Positions 34,909-43,815 of a DNA stretch of 64,000 bases are shown here, one piece after another. The notes below the pieces were generated by a model, which was not told the DNA's origin, ran no database searches, and worked only from the letters and a program-made list of their open reading frames with translations. This DNA comes from Mesorhizobium sp. (GTDB lineage Bacteria; Pseudomonadota; Alphaproteobacteria; Rhizobiales; Rhizobiaceae), in the NCBI GenBank assembly GCA_019635735.1, contig JAHBYX010000008.1:62001-126000 (forward strand), given 5' to 3'. Made by a program: the position numbers and the translations under genes. How positions within the stretch are numbered: the stretch's first letter is position 1; the number at the start of each line of letters is the position of its first letter.

Positions 34909-36414
34909 ATGGCCGAGAAACAGAAGCGCACAGCCGCGGCAGCCGAAGCCGAAGCCGTCGACCTCGGCGAGTTCAGCGAACTCCTCGAGAAGGACTTCAA
35001 GGTCAAGAAGGACGACAGTGAAAGGCTGCAGCAGCTCGTCCGCAACCTGGCGCTTGCGGCGCAGTCGCGCTCCGAGACGACGACGATCTCCTCGAATGCG
35101 ATCCGTTCCATCAAGTCGCTGATCGCCGGCATCGACAAGATGCTGTCGGCCCAGATGAACGAGATCCTGCACGCGCCGGAAGTGCGCGAGATGGAAGGGA
35201 CGTGGCGCGGCCTCTGGTACCTGGTCAACAACACCGAGACGGACCAGAAGCTCAAAATCCGCGTGATGAACATCTCGAAGACCGAACTGGCGGACACGCT
35301 GGAGGACTTCGAGGGCCAGATGTGGGACCAGAGCCCCATCTTCAAGAAGACCTACACGGACGAATATTCCATGTTCGGCGGCGAGCCGTTCGGCGTCATG
35401 ATCGGCGCCTACGAGTTCTCGAACCATCCGCGCGATGTCGGCCTGCTCCGCAACATGTCCGGCATCTGCGCCTCAGCCCACATGCCGTTCATCGCGGCGG
35501 CCTCTCCCCGGCTCTTCAGGATGGACAGCTGGCAGGAGCTCCCCAACCCGCAGGATCTGCAGCAGATCGTCTCGAACCCGGCCTACGCGTCGTGGCAATC
35601 GCTGCGCGAAAGCGAGGACGCCCGCTACATCGGGCTGACCATGCCGCGCGTTCTCGCACGCCTTCCCTACGGCGCCGAGACCGTCCCTGTGAAAGGTTTC
35701 GCATTCGAAGAGGAAGTTCAGGGCGATCATAACAAATATGTCTGGATGAACGCGGCCTTTCCGATGGGTGTGAATATCAACAGGAGCCACAAGTTGTACG
35801 GCTGGGGCACGCAGATCCGGGGCGTCGAGAACGGCGGAACGGTCCTGAACCTGCCGGTTCATTCGTTCCCGACCGACGACGGCTCGATCGCGATGAAATG
35901 CCCGACGGAGGTCGCGATCGACGACCGCCGCGAAGCCGAACTGGCCAAGCTGGGGCTGATGCCGATCCTGCACCGCAAGAACACCGATCTTGCGGCCTTC
36001 ATCGGCGCGCATTCGCTCCAGGACGACGAGACGCGGGCCGGCCGCCTGGTCGATCCGGACGCGCAGTCGAACGAGCGGCTGAGCGCCAACCTGCCCTACC
36101 TGTTCCCGGTGTCGCGCTTCGCGCACTACCTCAAGGCGATCGCCCGCGACAAGGTCGGCTCGTTCAAGGAACGCGCCGACATGCAGATCTGGCTGACGGA
36201 GTGGATCAACCGCTACGTGCTCGCCAATCCGGCGTTTGCCGACGACAAGGCGCGGGCGAAGCGACCGCTGGCCGCGGCCGAGGTCCAGGTCGACAGCGTC
36301 GAAGGGCGCCCCGGCTACTACAACGCCCGCTTCTATCTGCGGCCGCACTACCAGCTCGAGGGCATCAACGCGTCGTTGCGCCTCGTATCCGAACTGCCTT
36401 CCGTGAAGTCGTGA
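34909..36414 (+). CDS. tssC: T6SS contractile sheath large subunit TssC
   Basis: The product has 501 residues, standard for VipB/TssC. Signature stretches include MEGTWRGLWYLVNNTETDQ near residue 95, FGVMIGAYEFSNHPRDVGLL around 160-180, AAASPRLF near 205, WMNAAFPMGVNINRSHKLYGWGTQIRG around 278-305, and the C-terminal FYLRPHYQLEGINASLRLVSELPS. The N-terminal part carries the helix recognised by ClpV in known systems. Length and motifs are intact. Confidence 0.97.
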   Translation: MAEKQKRTAAAAEAEAVDLGEFSELLEKDFKVKKDDSERLQQLVRNLALAAQSRSETTTISSNAIRSIKSLIAGIDKMLSAQMNEILHAPEVREMEGTWRGLWYLVNNTETDQKLKIRVMNISKTELADTLEDFEGQMWDQSPIFKKTYTDEYSMFGGEPFGVMIGAYEFSNHPRDVGLLRNMSGICASAHMPFIAAASPRLFRMDSWQELPNPQDLQQIVSNPAYASWQSLRESEDARYIGLTMPRVLARLPYGAETVPVKGFAFEEEVQGDHNKYVWMNAAFPMGVNINRSHKLYGWGTQIRGVENGGTVLNLPVHSFPTDDGSIAMKCPTEVAIDDRREAELAKLGLMPILHRKNTDLAAFIGAHSLQDDETRAGRLVDPDAQSNERLSANLPYLFPVSRFAHYLKAIARDKVGSFKERADMQIWLTEWINRYVLANPAFADDKARAKRPLAAAEVQVDSVEGRPGYYNARFYLRPHYQLEGINASLRLVSELPSVKS

Positions 36415-36441
36415 CTGTTCGTTTGAGAAATGGAGCGCGAA

Positions 36442-36906
36442 ATGCCTGATACGAGAACGAAGATCGACGGATTCCTAAAGGTTCCGGACATTCCGGGCCC
36501 GAGCGAGCGTGACGGCCATGAGGAAGAAATCGAGGTCTACGGCGTCGACTTCTCGATGGTCGCGCCGCACGATCCGAACTCGCTGTCCCGTCGCGGCCGC
36601 GTCGCGCTCGGCGCGGTACAGTTCACCAAGCACTACGACAAGTCGTCGCCCTATCTGAAGCAGGCTCTCTACGAAAACACCAAGCTCGACGAGGTGGTAT
36701 TCACCTGCCGCCGCACGATCGAGGGCGAAACCAGCGACTACCTGGTGGTGACGATGACCGATGCCTCAGTGATTTCCTACGAGATGCATCACAGCCCCGA
36801 CGAACCCGACGTGATCGAGGACAAGGTCGGCTTCGCCTACAAGAAGATCAAGTTCGTCTACGACGACGACCACGAGACAGAGATGAATGTCGCGACCGGA
36901 GTCTGA
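36442..36906 (+). CDS. hcp: T6SS tube protein Hcp (TssD)
   Basis: The ATG at 36442, six bases after GGAG, gives 154 residues beginning MPDTRTKIDGFLKVPDIPG; an ATG at 36430 is possible. Hcp features are visible: DGFLKVPDIPG, EIEVYGVDFSM, the extended loop RRGRVALGAVQFTKHYDKSSPYL, then LVVTMTDASVISYEMHH and the closing strand KIKFVYDDDHETEMNV. Hexameric Hcp rings stack to form the expelled tube and can carry small effectors. It is the only Hcp in the window. Confidence 0.93.
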   Translation: MPDTRTKIDGFLKVPDIPGPSERDGHEEEIEVYGVDFSMVAPHDPNSLSRRGRVALGAVQFTKHYDKSSPYLKQALYENTKLDEVVFTCRRTIEGETSDYLVVTMTDASVISYEMHHSPDEPDVIEDKVGFAYKKIKFVYDDDHETEMNVATGV

Positions 36907-36964
36907 GCGACAGGGCCGACGACCGGACAGGGGTCTCGCGTCAGCGGCGGGCGGAAGCTCGGCA

Positions 36965-37654
36965 ATGCGCGAGACCCTGCAGCCGTCGCTCTGGGATCGC
37001 CTGGTCGACGACATGCCGGGACTGGAGACGGAGATCGACGCGATGCGCCGCTCCGCAGATGCCGAGATCGGCGCCGAGCGCGTGCAGACGCTGCTCGGCG
37101 GAGGCGTGCGTGCAATCGAGGCCGCCCCCGATCTCAGCGCCGAACAGAAGCAGAAGCTGCAGCGTCTCGCCTTCCAGACGCGGCGACGCGATGAGCTTCA
37201 GACGCTGAACGTCGTCGTGTCGAACAGGGTCCTGCGCGAGGCGGTGCGCCGCGACATCGAGGCGCTGTTCAACACCGAGCGATACGAGGCCACCCCCGTT
37301 CGTTCGGAATGGGAGGGGGAACATTTCGACGACGGCATCCTCGACCTTGCCGACTTTCCGGAGGTGCGGAGGAGCGTCGTCAACTACGGCGTGCCGCCTT
37401 TTTCCGGCCGTTCGTCGCGCGATTTCGACCGCGACGAGCTGGCCCGCGAGATCCGCGCGGTGCTCGCAACCTTCGAGCCGAGGCTGAAGCAGGGGGCAAC
37501 CAAGGTCGACGTGACGCTCGGCGACAAGACGAGCGGCGTGAGGATCGAGATCGACGCGGTGCTGATCACGACGCCGAGCCCGGAGCGCATGCGCCTGCGC
37601 ACCACCATCAACCTCGAGAACGGCAAGGCTCGAACCGAATTCAGGGACGGCTGA
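36965..37654 (+). CDS. tssE: T6SS baseplate protein TssE
   Basis: The ATG at 36965 (MRETLQPSLWDRLVDDMPG), with GGAAG seven bases upstream, gives 229 residues; the frame is open back to an ATG at 36887 inside hcp, which would give 255 residues. The conserved gp25-like core is in the C-terminal part: RDELQTLNVVVSNRVLREAVRRDIEALFNTERYE and later NYGVPPFSGRSS, REIRAVLATFEPRLKQGATKVDVTL. It is longer than the usual 140-180 residues, mainly through an extra N-terminal stretch. TssE is part of the wedge that attaches to the sheath. Confidence 0.88.
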   Translation: MRETLQPSLWDRLVDDMPGLETEIDAMRRSADAEIGAERVQTLLGGGVRAIEAAPDLSAEQKQKLQRLAFQTRRRDELQTLNVVVSNRVLREAVRRDIEALFNTERYEATPVRSEWEGEHFDDGILDLADFPEVRRSVVNYGVPPFSGRSSRDFDRDELAREIRAVLATFEPRLKQGATKVDVTLGDKTSGVRIEIDAVLITTPSPERMRLRTTINLENGKARTEFRDG

Positions 37655-37656
37655 CG

Positions 37657-39531
37657 ATGGATCGGGCTTTCCTGGAATATTACGAGGAAGAGCTGACCCA
37701 CATCCGCGCGCTCGCCGCGGAATTCGCGGACATGCATCCGACGATCGCGCGCAACCTTTCGCTCGATACCGTGCCCTGCCCCGACCCCTATGTGGAACGG
37801 CTGCTCGACGGCGTCGCCTTCCTCGCGGCACGCACCCGGCTGAAGGTCGACGCGGAGCGCTCACGCTTCTCCCGCAGCGTGCTGGACCTCCTCTATCCCG
37901 ACCTTGTCTCGCCCACCCCGGCGACCGGCATGGCGGTGCTCAAACCGGGTCAGCAGGTCCATACGATGGACGCCGGGCATGTGATCGCCCGCGGCACCAA
38001 GCTCATTTCGGGATTGCTGCCCGGCCTATCGACCCGAGCGACCTATTGCACCGCCCAGGACGTCCATCTCTGGCCGCTGGAAGTGGCGTCGGTCCGCTAC
38101 CTTCAGGACAAGAGTTCGATTGCGAATGCAGGTATCGCGCCGGCCAAGGGACAAGGCGCTGAGTCCGCACTCTGTCTCACGCTGGCGCGCATCGGCAAAG
38201 GCAATCTGAGCGACCTCGCCGTCGATCAGCTTCGCTTCTGCTTCGCCGGACGCACCAAGGCGCCACTCATCTTCGACGCCATTTTCGGCGCGTGTTCCAG
38301 CGTCGGCGCCCGGCCGGAAGCGCGAACCGGCCAGCTGTCGCCGCTTCCGATGCCCGCCATGGTCGGCATTTCGGATGCCGAAGCCCTTATGCCGCGCACC
38401 CGCTCGAGCTTCGAGGGTTACCGGCTGCTGCGCGAATATTTCATGATGCCGGAGCGCTTCCACTACGCCCGGATAGAAGGCCTGCAGCCGACGCTTCGGG
38501 TCTGTTCGGGACGGCTGGACATCGTGTTTCTGTTCAAGCGGCCCGCGCCCGAACTGGCGGACCTGACACCGGCCGATTTCGAACTCTTCGCCACGCCGAT
38601 CATCAATCTGTTCGAGCGCGAGTGCAACATCGTCGAACTGGACGCGCGCAGGACGCGCCAGCCGGTCTATGCCGACCGCACGCGGCCGCGCGACTTCGAG
38701 ATCTTCCGCATCACCCGCGTTGCGGACGCCGACCACGCCGGTCCGGAGGCGGCGATACCCGAGCTCTTCAGCCTCGGGCAGAACCGCGGCAGCGGCTGGG
38801 TCTATTCGACCGAACGGCGGCCGCGGCGGGCGACGGAGGACGAGCGGCGCCAGGGCGTCACGCGCGCCTCCTACGTGGGCGACGACGTGTTCCTATCGGT
38901 GTCGCGGCGCCCGGACGGAGCCAGGGCAGACCGGCCGAAGCGGATCGACATCGTCGCGCTGTGCACCAATCGCGACCTTCCGATCCTCGACGATACGCCG
39001 ACGCTGACGCTCGACGGCGGCGACCCGGTCGAGTCCATCCGGCTGATGGGTGCGCTCCGCCAGCCGCAGAGATCGATCGCGGCGTCGCTGCCTGCCGGGG
39101 CGGAGGGCGAGTCGCGCGCGGACGAGCTGGCCTGGCGCCTGGTTTCGCAACTGTCCCTCAATTTCCTGAGCCTCGCGGCGGACGGGCGCGGCGCCGACCC
39201 GCTGCACGCGCTGATCGATCTCTATGCCGAAAGGGGCGATCCCGGTCTCGCCAGGCACGTGCGCTCGATCGCGCGCGTCTCGTCGCGGCCGGTGGTCGAA
39301 CGGCTGGCGATCGAAGGGCCGATGTGTTTCGGGCGCGGGGTCGAGGTGACGCTGGACATCGACCAGTCGGTGCTGACCGGCCACAGCGCGCTGCTGCTGT
39401 CCGCCCTCTTGTCGCGACTCTTCGCGCGCTATGCCGGCATCAACGGGTTCGTGCGGACGCGCTCGCGGCTGCTGCAGAAACAGGAGGATGTGCTGTGGCC
39501 GATGTCGCCAGGCAATCGCCACCTGATCTAG
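37657..39531 (+). CDS. tssF: T6SS baseplate protein TssF
   Basis: The ATG at 37657, two bases after the tssE stop, gives 624 residues, the normal TssF length. The start MDRAFLEYYEEELTHIRALAAEFADMHP is diagnostic, followed by VERLLDGVAFLAARTRLKVD and LDLLYPDLVSPTPATGMAVL. The C-terminal region with GFVRTRSRLLQKQEDVLWPMSPGNRHLI is also typical. With TssG, TssE and TssK it builds the baseplate wedge. Its end overlaps the GTG start of tssG by 37 bases. Confidence 0.95.
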   Translation: MDRAFLEYYEEELTHIRALAAEFADMHPTIARNLSLDTVPCPDPYVERLLDGVAFLAARTRLKVDAERSRFSRSVLDLLYPDLVSPTPATGMAVLKPGQQVHTMDAGHVIARGTKLISGLLPGLSTRATYCTAQDVHLWPLEVASVRYLQDKSSIANAGIAPAKGQGAESALCLTLARIGKGNLSDLAVDQLRFCFAGRTKAPLIFDAIFGACSSVGARPEARTGQLSPLPMPAMVGISDAEALMPRTRSSFEGYRLLREYFMMPERFHYARIEGLQPTLRVCSGRLDIVFLFKRPAPELADLTPADFELFATPIINLFERECNIVELDARRTRQPVYADRTRPRDFEIFRITRVADADHAGPEAAIPELFSLGQNRGSGWVYSTERRPRRATEDERRQGVTRASYVGDDVFLSVSRRPDGARADRPKRIDIVALCTNRDLPILDDTPTLTLDGGDPVESIRLMGALRQPQRSIAASLPAGAEGESRADELAWRLVSQLSLNFLSLAADGRGADPLHALIDLYAERGDPGLARHVRSIARVSSRPVVERLAIEGPMCFGRGVEVTLDIDQSVLTGHSALLLSALLSRLFARYAGINGFVRTRSRLLQKQEDVLWPMSPGNRHLI

Positions 39532-40568
39532 GGCAGCGGAGCGCGGATGAAGCCGGGCTGTCGGAGGCGTTCGACTTCTTCGAACTGCTGCGTCGCCTCG
39601 AGCAGGATGGCCGGACGTTCGGGCAGGCAGGCGGGCCGGAGTTCGAGCCGGCACGCATCGGCCAGCAGATCCGCCTCGGATTCGCGACCGACGACGTCGC
39701 CGGCTTCGAGGGAGCGACCGCAAACCGGCCGGCCCAGGTGACGGTCGCCAATATCGGCCTCCTCGGTCCCGAAGGGCCGATGCCGCTCCACATCACTCGC
39801 TGGGTCCTCGACCGCCTGTCGCAGCGCTGGTTCGCCGGCGCCGATGCGAGGCAGACGAGCGACACGACCTTCGTCGACTTCGTCAACATGCTGCAGCACA
39901 GGCTGATCGCCCTGTTCTACCGGGCGTGGGCGGACCAGACCCCCGCGGTCCAGGTGGAGCGCCGGGGCGGCGGGAGGGTCGAGGCCATGCTGGCCGCGCT
40001 GGCGGGAATCGGCATGCCGGGGACGCGTGATGCGGCAGACCCGGAACTCGATACGGTCAAGCTTCGCCAGGCCACCGCACTGGCAAACCAGGTCGACGGG
40101 GCCGAGCGCCTCACTCTGTTCGTCGCCGAAGCCTTCGACGTTCCGGTCGCACTCAAGGAGTTCATCGCGGTCTGGATGCCCATCCCCAAGTCCCTCCAGA
40201 CAAGGCTCGGCGGCGCCTACTCAGCGCTGGGCGCCGGGGCGACCATCGGACCGCGCACGTTCACCCGGCAGAGCCGCGTGGAGCTTCGGATCGGTCCCGT
40301 GGGCATCGCCGACTACCTGTCTTTCCTGCCAGGCGGGGCGCGTCTCAAATCGCTCAAGCGCGCATTGAGGGACCTCACCGGAGACAATGTGGATGTCGAC
40401 GTGCGGCTCGTCCTGGCGAAGGCGGAAATCCCTCCCCCGAAGCTCGGAAGCGCCCGGCTGGGGCGGACAACATGGCTTGCGCCCCCTCCTGAAAGGGGAG
40501 ATGCTGAAGACATGCGGCTGCGGGCAGTCGTTGGATGGCGGCCGGAAATCGCAGAGGTCGGCACATGA
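39495..40568 (+). CDS. tssG: T6SS baseplate protein TssG
   Basis: A GTG at 39495, seven bases after GGAGG (39483-39487), gives 357 residues and explains the 37-base overlap with tssF. TssG features are the start region AFDFFELLRRLEQDGRTFGQ, RIGQQIRLGFATDDVAGFE, VANIGLLGPEGPMPLHITRWVLDRL and FVDFVNMLQHRLIALFYRAWADQTP. The C-terminal half contains FTRQSRVELRIGPVGIADYLSFLPGG. TssG holds two TssF copies in the wedge and contacts TssK. The stop overlaps the tagH start (ATGA). Confidence 0.94.
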   Translation: MADVARQSPPDLGQRSADEAGLSEAFDFFELLRRLEQDGRTFGQAGGPEFEPARIGQQIRLGFATDDVAGFEGATANRPAQVTVANIGLLGPEGPMPLHITRWVLDRLSQRWFAGADARQTSDTTFVDFVNMLQHRLIALFYRAWADQTPAVQVERRGGGRVEAMLAALAGIGMPGTRDAADPELDTVKLRQATALANQVDGAERLTLFVAEAFDVPVALKEFIAVWMPIPKSLQTRLGGAYSALGAGATIGPRTFTRQSRVELRIGPVGIADYLSFLPGGARLKSLKRALRDLTGDNVDVDVRLVLAKAEIPPPKLGSARLGRTTWLAPPPERGDAEDMRLRAVVGWRPEIAEVGT

Positions 40569-41977
40569 GCTTGGTGCTCACCCTTGAGCATGGACCACGC
40601 GCCCAGGCCGTGCGCGAGGCGAGGCTCGAAACGGGCGAGTTGGTGATCGGACGCAGCCCCGAAGCGGATTGGCAGATCGACGACCCGGAGATGTTCGTCT
40701 CCCGCGCCCACTGCAGGATCTCGGGAGGACCGGACGACTACGTCGTCACCGACATATCGAGCAGCGGGCTCTACATAGACGACTCGGCCAGTCCGCTCGG
40801 CTCCGGGAATTCCACGCGGCTGCGCCACGGGATGCGGCTGCGCCTTGGCGATTACGTGCTGTGGGTCGCCGTGAGGGCGGATCGCGCGGCCACGCCCGAG
40901 CAGCCGCCGCCCCTGGGCCACGTGTCGCGGCCCCCCGTCAGCCTCGACAAGGACGATTTCTTCCTGGTCAAGTCGGTGGAAGAGCCGCCCCGCCCGCGCC
41001 CGGCGGAATTGCCGAAATCGTTCGAGCAGCCGAAGCCGGGACAGGACCAGCCATTCCGGGAGCGCAATTCCCAGGCCTTCGACGACCCGTTCAGCCTCGA
41101 CCCCGTGTCCGGCAGGAGAGCGCCGGCCGAGAGCCGTCCGCGCACGTCGATCGATCCGCTGGGCTTCGGCAATCCGCCCGTCGAGCCGCCTCGACAGCCG
41201 GACCCCGCTCCTCGTCCTGCCTTCAACGCCGACTTCTCCTTCGGCCCCGCGCCAGTCCGCGAGGCTATGCCGGAACCGCCGGCGCGGGCGGTGCCGCAGC
41301 AGCCGGCGGCGCCATGGGAGATTGCACCGCGGCGCCCGCCCGAACGCGCACCCGCGCCGGACGTCGCGCGCGCAGCAACGGCGGGCGAGACCTTTCGCGG
41401 CCCGCGGCCCGACGAGTTGCGCGCGGCCTTCCTGCGCGGCCTTGGCATTGGCGACGATGCCGCGGCGTCGCGCGATCCGGTTGCCGAGATGGAGAAATTC
41501 GGCCGCGAATACCGCCTGATGCTGGACGGGCTGATGCAGCTCCTGCGCAAGCGCGCCGAGGAAAAGGGCAATGCACGCGTCGCCCAGACGGTGATCGGCT
41601 CGTCGGAGGTAAACCCCCTGAAATTCCTGCCGACGGTCGAAGACGTGCTTGCGACGATCATGGCCGAACGCAGCCCGGGCTTTCTCGGCGGCGAAGCGGC
41701 GATCGGCGACAGCGTGCGCGATCTTGCGCAGCACCATGTCCGCGCCTGGCGCGGCGTCCAGGGCGCGCTGAGGCGCATGATCGACCGCTTCGATCCCGAG
41801 GCGATCGAGGAGGAGCTGAAATCGAATTCGACCCTGGGAACCCTCCTGTCCGGCGGTCGCAGCGCGAGACTTTGGGAACTCTACCGGAAGCGTCACCGCG
41901 AGATCGCCCAGAGCGCGGAGACGCGGTTTCTCGGCGAGATCGGTGCGGATTTCCGCGACGCCTATGAGGAGGAGTGA
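40565..41977 (+). CDS. tagH: T6SS-associated FHA-domain protein TagH (first copy)
   Basis: The ATG at 40565 overlaps the tssG stop and gives 470 residues. Residues 1-100 are an FHA domain with the phosphothreonine-binding pattern (VIGRSPEADWQIDDP, then VSRAHCRISGG and ISSSGLYIDD). A long proline-rich linker (about residues 110-290) follows, and the C-terminal 190 residues form the T6SS FHA-associated domain, with KRAEEKGNARVAQTVIGSS, NPLKFLPTVEDVLATIM and RGVQGALRRMIDRFDPE. FHA proteins sense threonine phosphorylation; the PP2C phosphatase gene at the end of the window fits such control. Confidence 0.92.
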   Translation: MSLVLTLEHGPRAQAVREARLETGELVIGRSPEADWQIDDPEMFVSRAHCRISGGPDDYVVTDISSSGLYIDDSASPLGSGNSTRLRHGMRLRLGDYVLWVAVRADRAATPEQPPPLGHVSRPPVSLDKDDFFLVKSVEEPPRPRPAELPKSFEQPKPGQDQPFRERNSQAFDDPFSLDPVSGRRAPAESRPRTSIDPLGFGNPPVEPPRQPDPAPRPAFNADFSFGPAPVREAMPEPPARAVPQQPAAPWEIAPRRPPERAPAPDVARAATAGETFRGPRPDELRAAFLRGLGIGDDAAASRDPVAEMEKFGREYRLMLDGLMQLLRKRAEEKGNARVAQTVIGSSEVNPLKFLPTVEDVLATIMAERSPGFLGGEAAIGDSVRDLAQHHVRAWRGVQGALRRMIDRFDPEAIEEELKSNSTLGTLLSGGRSARLWELYRKRHREIAQSAETRFLGEIGADFRDAYEEE

Positions 41978-41980
41978 GAG

Positions 41981-42481
41981 ATGACCAGCCGCCGCGCCGT
42001 CCTCGCCGTCCTTGGCTCCCTTGCCTCCGTGGTCTTCACCACGGGTTTCCTGTTCGCGCCGAAGCCGTCGAAGATCAACGTCAAGGTGTCGGGAGGCGCC
42101 GGCATGAACCCCGGACCGAACGGCGGCGACCGGCCGGTCGTCGTCATGATCTACCGGCTGCGCAGCACCGGCACCTTCGACCAGGCGGACTACTTCGCGC
42201 TCGAAGCCGACGCCGCGGCGACCCTCGGAGGAGACCTGATGGGGTCCGACACGCTCGCCGTGGCGCCGGGCAAGCTGGCGTCGAAGATGATCACCGTCGA
42301 GCCCGAGGCGGCGGCGCTCGGCTTCGTCGCGTTCGTGCGCGAACCGACCGGCCGCCAGTGGAAGGTCACGAAGGCGATGTCTCCGGGATCGAAGCTGACG
42401 ATCGGCATAGCATTGGGTCGCGGCGGCATGTCCGTCAGCAGCCGCAAGGACGGGCTCTTCTCATCTCAGGACAACAGGTGA
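41981..42481 (+). CDS. tssJ: T6SS membrane-complex protein TssJ without lipobox
   Basis: The product has 166 residues. The first 28 (MTSRRAVLAVLGSLASVVFT and on) form a signal anchor or signal peptide. The rest matches TssJ: KINVKVSGGAGMNPGPNGGDRPVVVMIYRLRSTGTFDQADYFAL, the loop before VEPEAAALGFVAFVRE and the closing strands. TssJ is normally an outer-membrane lipoprotein with a lipidated cysteine that binds TssM; here no cysteine occurs anywhere in the protein, so it cannot be lipidated in the classical way. The stop shares one base with the tssK start. Confidence 0.85.
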   Translation: MTSRRAVLAVLGSLASVVFTTGFLFAPKPSKINVKVSGGAGMNPGPNGGDRPVVVMIYRLRSTGTFDQADYFALEADAAATLGGDLMGSDTLAVAPGKLASKMITVEPEAAALGFVAFVREPTGRQWKVTKAMSPGSKLTIGIALGRGGMSVSSRKDGLFSSQDNR

Positions 42482-43815
42482 TGACCGACGCGAACAGAGT
42501 GCTCTGGTCCGAAGGCCTGTTCCTCAGGACGCAGCATTTCCAGCAGCAGGACCGCTTCATCGACGCCTCGATGCGCGGCGCGCTGCAGGCGGGTCGCCTC
42601 CAGACGTTCGGCTTCCGCGCCCTGACGCTCGACTCCGCCCTCCTGGAAGCGGGACAGATCTCGATCCTCTCGGCACGCGGCATCTTCCCCGACGGAACGC
42701 CCTTTTCCATTCCCGAAACTATGGACGCGCCGCAGCCGCTGTCGGTCACGGCAGACACGTCGGCCGGCGCCGTCCTCGTCGCCCTTCCGCTCGAACCGGC
42801 CGGCGGGGTTGCCTTCGATCCCGCTCATGCGAGCCTCAGCGGCGCGCGCTATCGCGGCAGGATCGTCACCATCAACGACGCCGTGCAGGGCGGCGCCGAT
42901 CCGGAGGAGGTCGAGATCGCCCGGCCGCAGGCGCGCATTCTCGCGCCTGGCAAGTCGGTGGGCGGCTACACCACGCTGCCGATCACGGAGATCAAGGGCC
43001 TGCGCGCCGATGGCGGCGTTGCGGTGGCCGAGACCTTCCTGCCGCCCGCGCTCGTGACCGGGGCGGTGCCGTGGTATGCGCAGTTGCTGCAGGAGATCAT
43101 CACCGGTCTCGATCACATCGCCGACGCGCATGGCAAGGTCGTGCTGGGCGGTCCGGGCCGAAGCGTCGAAGACCTTCTGATGCTCAACCTGGCCAACGCG
43201 GCAAGGCCGCGTCTGGCGCACATGCTGGCGCAGGAGGTCTATCATCCGGCCGACCTGTTCCAGGAACTGTCAGGGCTGGCCGGCTCGATGGCGACCTACG
43301 GTTCGAGTTCGCGCAGGCTCGGCGAACTGCCGGCCTATGACCACGTGACGCCGGCGCCTTCGTTCACGGCGCTTGCCGACACGCTCCGCTCGCTGATCCT
43401 CAGCCTCCGCTACGTCGAGCCGAAGTCGCGGGCGCTGCCGGTGATGCGCCATTCGACCAACGTCTGGAAGGTTCGCATCGACAATCCGAAGCTCCTGACG
43501 GCAAGCCGCATCGTCATCCGTGTCGGTTCGGAACTCTCTGAAGACGCCTTGCGCAAGATCTTCGTCAACCAGGCGACGGTCGGTTCGTCGGACGAGTTCG
43601 AGGGCCTGTGGAAGTCCCGCCTGCCGGGCATACCGCTGAAGCCCCTGCACTCGCAGCCGCGCGAGATTCCCTATGACGGCGACCGGCTGTGCCTGGAACT
43701 CGACCAGCGCAGCGAGCACTGGGCATCGCTGCTCGACGCGCCCGGCTTCGTCATCGGCGTGTCGGGCGTGCTGCCCAGCGAACCGCAGGTCGACTGCTAC
43801 TCGGTGAACCGGTGA
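42481..43815 (+). CDS. tssK: T6SS baseplate-membrane connector TssK
   Basis: The ATG at 42481 shares a base with the tssJ stop (TGATG) and gives 444 residues, the standard length. The start MTDANRVLWSEGLFLRTQHFQQQDRF is the family signature, followed by RLQTFGFRALTLDSALLEAGQISI and, later, ELPAYDHVTPAPSFTALADTLRSLI. TssK trimers connect the baseplate to the TssL cytoplasmic domain. The stop overlaps the tssL start in the same TGATG manner, indicating tight coupling. Confidence 0.95.
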   Translation: MTDANRVLWSEGLFLRTQHFQQQDRFIDASMRGALQAGRLQTFGFRALTLDSALLEAGQISILSARGIFPDGTPFSIPETMDAPQPLSVTADTSAGAVLVALPLEPAGGVAFDPAHASLSGARYRGRIVTINDAVQGGADPEEVEIARPQARILAPGKSVGGYTTLPITEIKGLRADGGVAVAETFLPPALVTGAVPWYAQLLQEIITGLDHIADAHGKVVLGGPGRSVEDLLMLNLANAARPRLAHMLAQEVYHPADLFQELSGLAGSMATYGSSSRRLGELPAYDHVTPAPSFTALADTLRSLILSLRYVEPKSRALPVMRHSTNVWKVRIDNPKLLTASRIVIRVGSELSEDALRKIFVNQATVGSSDEFEGLWKSRLPGIPLKPLHSQPREIPYDGDRLCLELDQRSEHWASLLDAPGFVIGVSGVLPSEPQVDCYSVNR

